NCBI GenBank assembly: GCA_946481695.1
Contig: CAMLON010000033.1
Span: forward strand, 1 to 18,391
DNA: 18,391 nucleotides
Direction: 5' to 3'
Source: an uncultured Bartonella sp.
Lineage (GTDB): Bacteria; Pseudomonadota; Alphaproteobacteria; Rhizobiales; Rhizobiaceae
The notes under the pieces are model-generated. The model saw only the letters and a list, made by a program, of their open reading frames with translations. It did no database searches and was not told the DNA's origin. This document shows, piece after piece, positions 16,086 to 18,391 of this stretch (position 1 is its first letter; every line of letters starts with the position of its first letter). A program made the translations under genes and the position numbers.

Positions 16086-16742
16086 ATGATTGATACCAAA
16101 CAGATTTTTAAAGATTTGCTGAACCCCGACAATTCCGCTTCGAAAGACAGTACAAACCAATCGACTTCCTCAACGCCATCTTCTCCCTTTTCGGTTGTCG
16201 ATTTGATAAGCGGACTTTTTGGCGGTAACGAAAAGGGCAATATTCTTGAAGGCTTGATAAAAGGTGGCGGTTTGGCAGCAATTGCCAGTGTTGCCTTCAA
16301 TGCATTGAAAAACTTCGAGAAACATGACTCGAATGCCAATTCCAAAGTTGATATGACAGAAATCGGTCAAACTGGTGCTGACCATAATGGCGATTTTGCG
16401 CTAACATTGGTTCGGGCAATGATAACGGCAGCCAAAGCCGACGGCCATGTCGATGACAAGGAGCGCGATCTGATACAAAACAAGATTGCAAGTTCCGGAA
16501 TTGACCAGAAAACGGCTTCCTTTTTGATGGATGAATTGAACAAACCGGTTGATCTCGACAATCTCGTCAGCAATGTGAATACAGACGAACAAAAAACCGA
16601 ACTTTATGTGGCTTCCCGCATGATACTTGATCCGGAAAAGCCTGATAATCGCCAATATCTTGACAATCTAATGGATAAACTTGGACTTCCAAAAGATCTT
16701 GAACAACATATAGAACAGGCGATTGTAAGCTTTTTACGCTAG
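16086..16742 (+). CDS. DUF533 / YebE-like protein with TerB-like C-terminal domain
   Basis: 218 aa from the ATG at 16086; an adjacent ATG at 16083 is only 3 bp from the GGAG ribosome site, so the second start has the better spacing (6 bp). The N-terminus is short and polar (Ser/Thr-rich about 18-36), followed by a glycine-rich hydrophobic segment (GLIKGGGLAAIASVAFNAL, about 56-75) that could touch the membrane. The C-terminal half is all-helical and TerB-like, with the family block LVRAMITAAKADGHVDDKER near residues 109-128 and ASRMILDPEKPDNRQYLDNL toward the end. E. coli YebE belongs to this family and is an envelope-stress-associated inner-membrane protein of unknown mechanism. No tellurite-resistance genes are near; it is a lone gene. 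Confidence 0.85.
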   Translation: MIDTKQIFKDLLNPDNSASKDSTNQSTSSTPSSPFSVVDLISGLFGGNEKGNILEGLIKGGGLAAIASVAFNALKNFEKHDSNANSKVDMTEIGQTGADHNGDFALTLVRAMITAAKADGHVDDKERDLIQNKIASSGIDQKTASFLMDELNKPVDLDNLVSNVNTDEQKTELYVASRMILDPEKPDNRQYLDNLMDKLGLPKDLEQHIEQAIVSFLR

Positions 16743-17145
16743 TTTTCTGGGCAATGCTCATTGTCGTTTGGCAAAATGGGAAAACTTTCAAGAAAGGGCG
16801 CGGCTAAAATATTGCTGTTAAAAATGTGGAATTCTGCTGATGAAGCAGAATGCATGTAACTGGCTTTGTCTCTTTTTTACTGGGCCCTCTTTTTACTTAC
16901 CCCTTTTGAATGGGTGGAAATAACTGCAACAAATCAATAGTCGAAACAATTTTCGCTATAAGGCTGCGAGTGCCTATCATTTGTTTAAAAGGTTTTGCGT
17001 GATTGGGAGGGGGCGTGGTTGGAAAATCGGGACTGTTTTTAACCCGATGCTTGATCGGGTGGTTTGTTTCGTTTCGAGCCGTCCGGTTTTCCCTTGAAAC
17101 TTCCGGTTCAAAGGAGTGGATTTTTACTTAAAATACGGGCGTTTT
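16743..17145. other. Gap between converging DUF533 and LysR genes
   Basis: 403 bp with no supported gene but several dyads. ACCCGAT (17042-17048) / ATCGGGT (17054-17060) makes a tight hairpin with loop GCTTG. TTGAAAC / GTTCAA around 17094-17111 makes another with one bulged base. TGGGCCCTC near 16880 includes the palindrome GGGCCC. No clear T-tailed terminator for the LysR gene was found. Confidence 0.45.
16831..16851 (+). terminator. Hairpin downstream of the DUF533 gene
   Basis: ATTCTGCT (16831-16838) pairs perfectly with AGCAGAAT (16844-16851) around GATGA, about 90 bp past the stop codon. The nearest T run (CTCTTTTTTAC) is some 20 bp further on, so intrinsic termination is uncertain. Confidence 0.35.
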
Positions 17146-18075
17146 TCACAAGTTTGACGCGCCGGTTCTTGTTTTTGCTTTTTGTTCATAGGTTTTGAAC
17201 CATTCGATCAGATAGTCGATAAATATGCGCACTTTTGCCGGTAAATAGCGCTTTTGCGGATAGACAATGTAAAGGCCTGCGCCGTCTGTCATAAAATCAT
17301 CAAGAACGGTTTTGATAAGGCCGTTCTGCAATTCTTCTTCGGCTATAAAACGTGGAATTTTGGCAAAGCCTATACCGGCAATGGCAGCCCTTTTCATAAT
17401 GATCGGGCCATTTGCCGCCATGCGTCCGGAAATGGCAACCGAGAAGGTGCTACCTTTTTTATCTTTGAACACCCAGTGGTCCGAATTCAGGTTGTTTCTG
17501 TCGACAAGGCAGGGAAGCGATTTCAAATCGCGTGGTGTTTCCGGAACATTTGTGCTTTTCAAGAGTTCGGGAGAGGCGATGACAACCGAACGGATATCCA
17601 TAAGTTTTCGTTGGATAAGGGAGGAGTCCTGCATATCGGTAATGCGGATAGCAAGGTCAAAACCTTCATTGACAAGGTCGACGAACCGGTCATCAAGGCT
17701 GATATCAAGCTGGATATCCTTATAAGCTGATAGAAAATCGATGAGTGATTGGCCAATCGAAGCATCGGCAAAGGTGCGCAATGTGCCGATTTTTATGCGC
17801 CCGTGAGTGGTTTTATTGGAGCGTGTAATTGTGTCATTAAGGTCGTCGAGTTCTTTGATAATCTCCAGAGCACACGGATAATAAGCATGGCCTGCTTCTG
17901 TCAAAGATAATTGGCGGGTTGTCCGGTTCAAAAGGACAGCGCCCAATTCGTCTTCAAGCTCTTGGACATGTTTGGAAAGGAGCGCTTTCGATTTGTGTGT
18001 CTTGCGGGCAGCGGCAGAAAAACCACCGGCTTCGACCACCTCTATAAACCCCCGTATTCTCGTTAATAGTCCCAA
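17146..18075 (-). CDS. LysR-family transcriptional regulator
   Basis: 309 aa from a TTG at 18075, the normal LysR length. The winged helix-turn-helix starts almost at once: LLTRIRGFIEVVEAGGFSAAA, KSKALLSKHVQELEDELGA, then LLNRTTRQLSLTEAGHAYY. The effector domain follows from about residue 90 (GRIKIGTLRTFADASIGQ) with the usual subgroup features DLAIRI and PGLYIVYPQKRYLPAKVR-like ending. The start is uncertain: a GGAAGGGG ribosome site lies about 9 bp before the TTG, and an ATA stands where many relatives have ATG. A 360-aa frame from a TTG at 18228 would add an unusual basic, hydrophobic leader. The target is unknown; no divergent gene is complete in the window. Confidence 0.88.
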   Translation of the reverse strand: MGLLTRIRGFIEVVEAGGFSAAARKTHKSKALLSKHVQELEDELGAVLLNRTTRQLSLTEAGHAYYPCALEIIKELDDLNDTITRSNKTTHGRIKIGTLRTFADASIGQSLIDFLSAYKDIQLDISLDDRFVDLVNEGFDLAIRITDMQDSSLIQRKLMDIRSVVIASPELLKSTNVPETPRDLKSLPCLVDRNNLNSDHWVFKDKKGSTFSVAISGRMAANGPIIMKRAAIAGIGFAKIPRFIAEEELQNGLIKTVLDDFMTDGAGLYIVYPQKRYLPAKVRIFIDYLIEWFKTYEQKAKTRTGASNL

Positions 18076-18391
18076 GCGTTTTATCCCCTTCCAAAAGGTA
18101 TGCCCGAAAGCTGCTGTCTTTTTTAAAAAAACATAGGGGCTCACTTTTATTAACAGAAACACATGTCTTTTAACAACGGCCGGTTTTTCGCAAAAACAGC
18201 CCCTGCTTTTCTTTGTCAACGTTACCAATTTTTTATTGCAAACAACAGAATGTCCAATATCGAAACGGGCTTAAATAAAATTGCCTGAAGGCCAAAAAAA
18301 ATATTGAAAGGTGAGTCCATTGCGCTTATATGCATCTTTGCCCAAAGTCGCACGTGCCTGTGGGTGTCCGCCGGTCCTCGAATGGTGAGAA
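18076..18391. other. Upstream of the LysR gene to the window edge
   Basis: No supported gene. The LysR promoter is expected here. TTGTCAACGTTACC around 18213-18226 is a possible regulator half-site pair but is unproven. A plus-strand frame from ATG 18331 stays open to the edge (MHLCPKSHVPVGV...), too short to judge. A minus-strand frame entering from the right edge and ending near 18270 is equally weak. Confidence 0.4.

Noticed and set aside
18331..18391. Start of a further gene at the right edge
   Set aside because: Only about 20 codons are visible with no ribosome site or recognised motif; it cannot be told from chance.

Overview
The window looks like chromosomal DNA from an alphaproteobacterium of the Rhizobiales (Hyphomicrobiales), probably near Bartonella/Brucella. 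The basis is the sequence style of the proteins (a rhizobial-type Fpr, a ManB-type phosphomannomutase, a CueR/HmrR-type MerR regulator), a moderate GC content by eye, and small operons separated by long AT-rich non-coding gaps. This is a judgement from familiarity, not a computed placement.

Layout: (1) 1-3573, plus strand: the end of gcvT, then gcvH and gcvP, a tight glycine-cleavage operon closed by a textbook terminator. (2) 4047-7088: alr and dadA overlap by 4 bp on the minus strand, with an Lrp/AsnC regulator divergent from them. This is a D/L-alanine catabolism module with a likely operator array in the shared promoter. (3) 7089-8916: the FMN-dependent L-lactate dehydrogenase lldD with its own terminator; behind it lies an apparently frameshifted small gene on the minus strand. 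(4) 9370-11466: a CueR-like copper sensor divergent from an NCS2 xanthine/uracil-type permease. (5) 11822-14712: a phosphomannomutase and a small ABM-domain monooxygenase overlap by 4 bp on the minus strand, divergent from fpr (ferredoxin/flavodoxin-NADP reductase). (6) 14713-15557: an eight-copy 8-bp tandem repeat behind fpr, then the KDPG aldolase eda on the minus strand. (7) 16086-18075: a DUF533/TerB-like protein and a LysR regulator, both without recognisable partners.

Many of the enzymes feed central carbon metabolism from small organic molecules: glycine via the Gcv system, alanine via Alr/DadA to pyruvate, lactate via LldD to pyruvate, and KDPG via Eda to pyruvate and glyceraldehyde-3-phosphate. 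No tRNA, rRNA, CRISPR array, insertion sequence or intact prophage gene was found.

I see no convincing new multi-gene system. The points most worth checking are the frameshifted gene at 7316-7667, the CTCAACGG array at 14741-14804, the repeat-bearing alr/lrp promoter, the CueR with no visible copper-efflux partner, and several short motifs repeated between intergenic regions.
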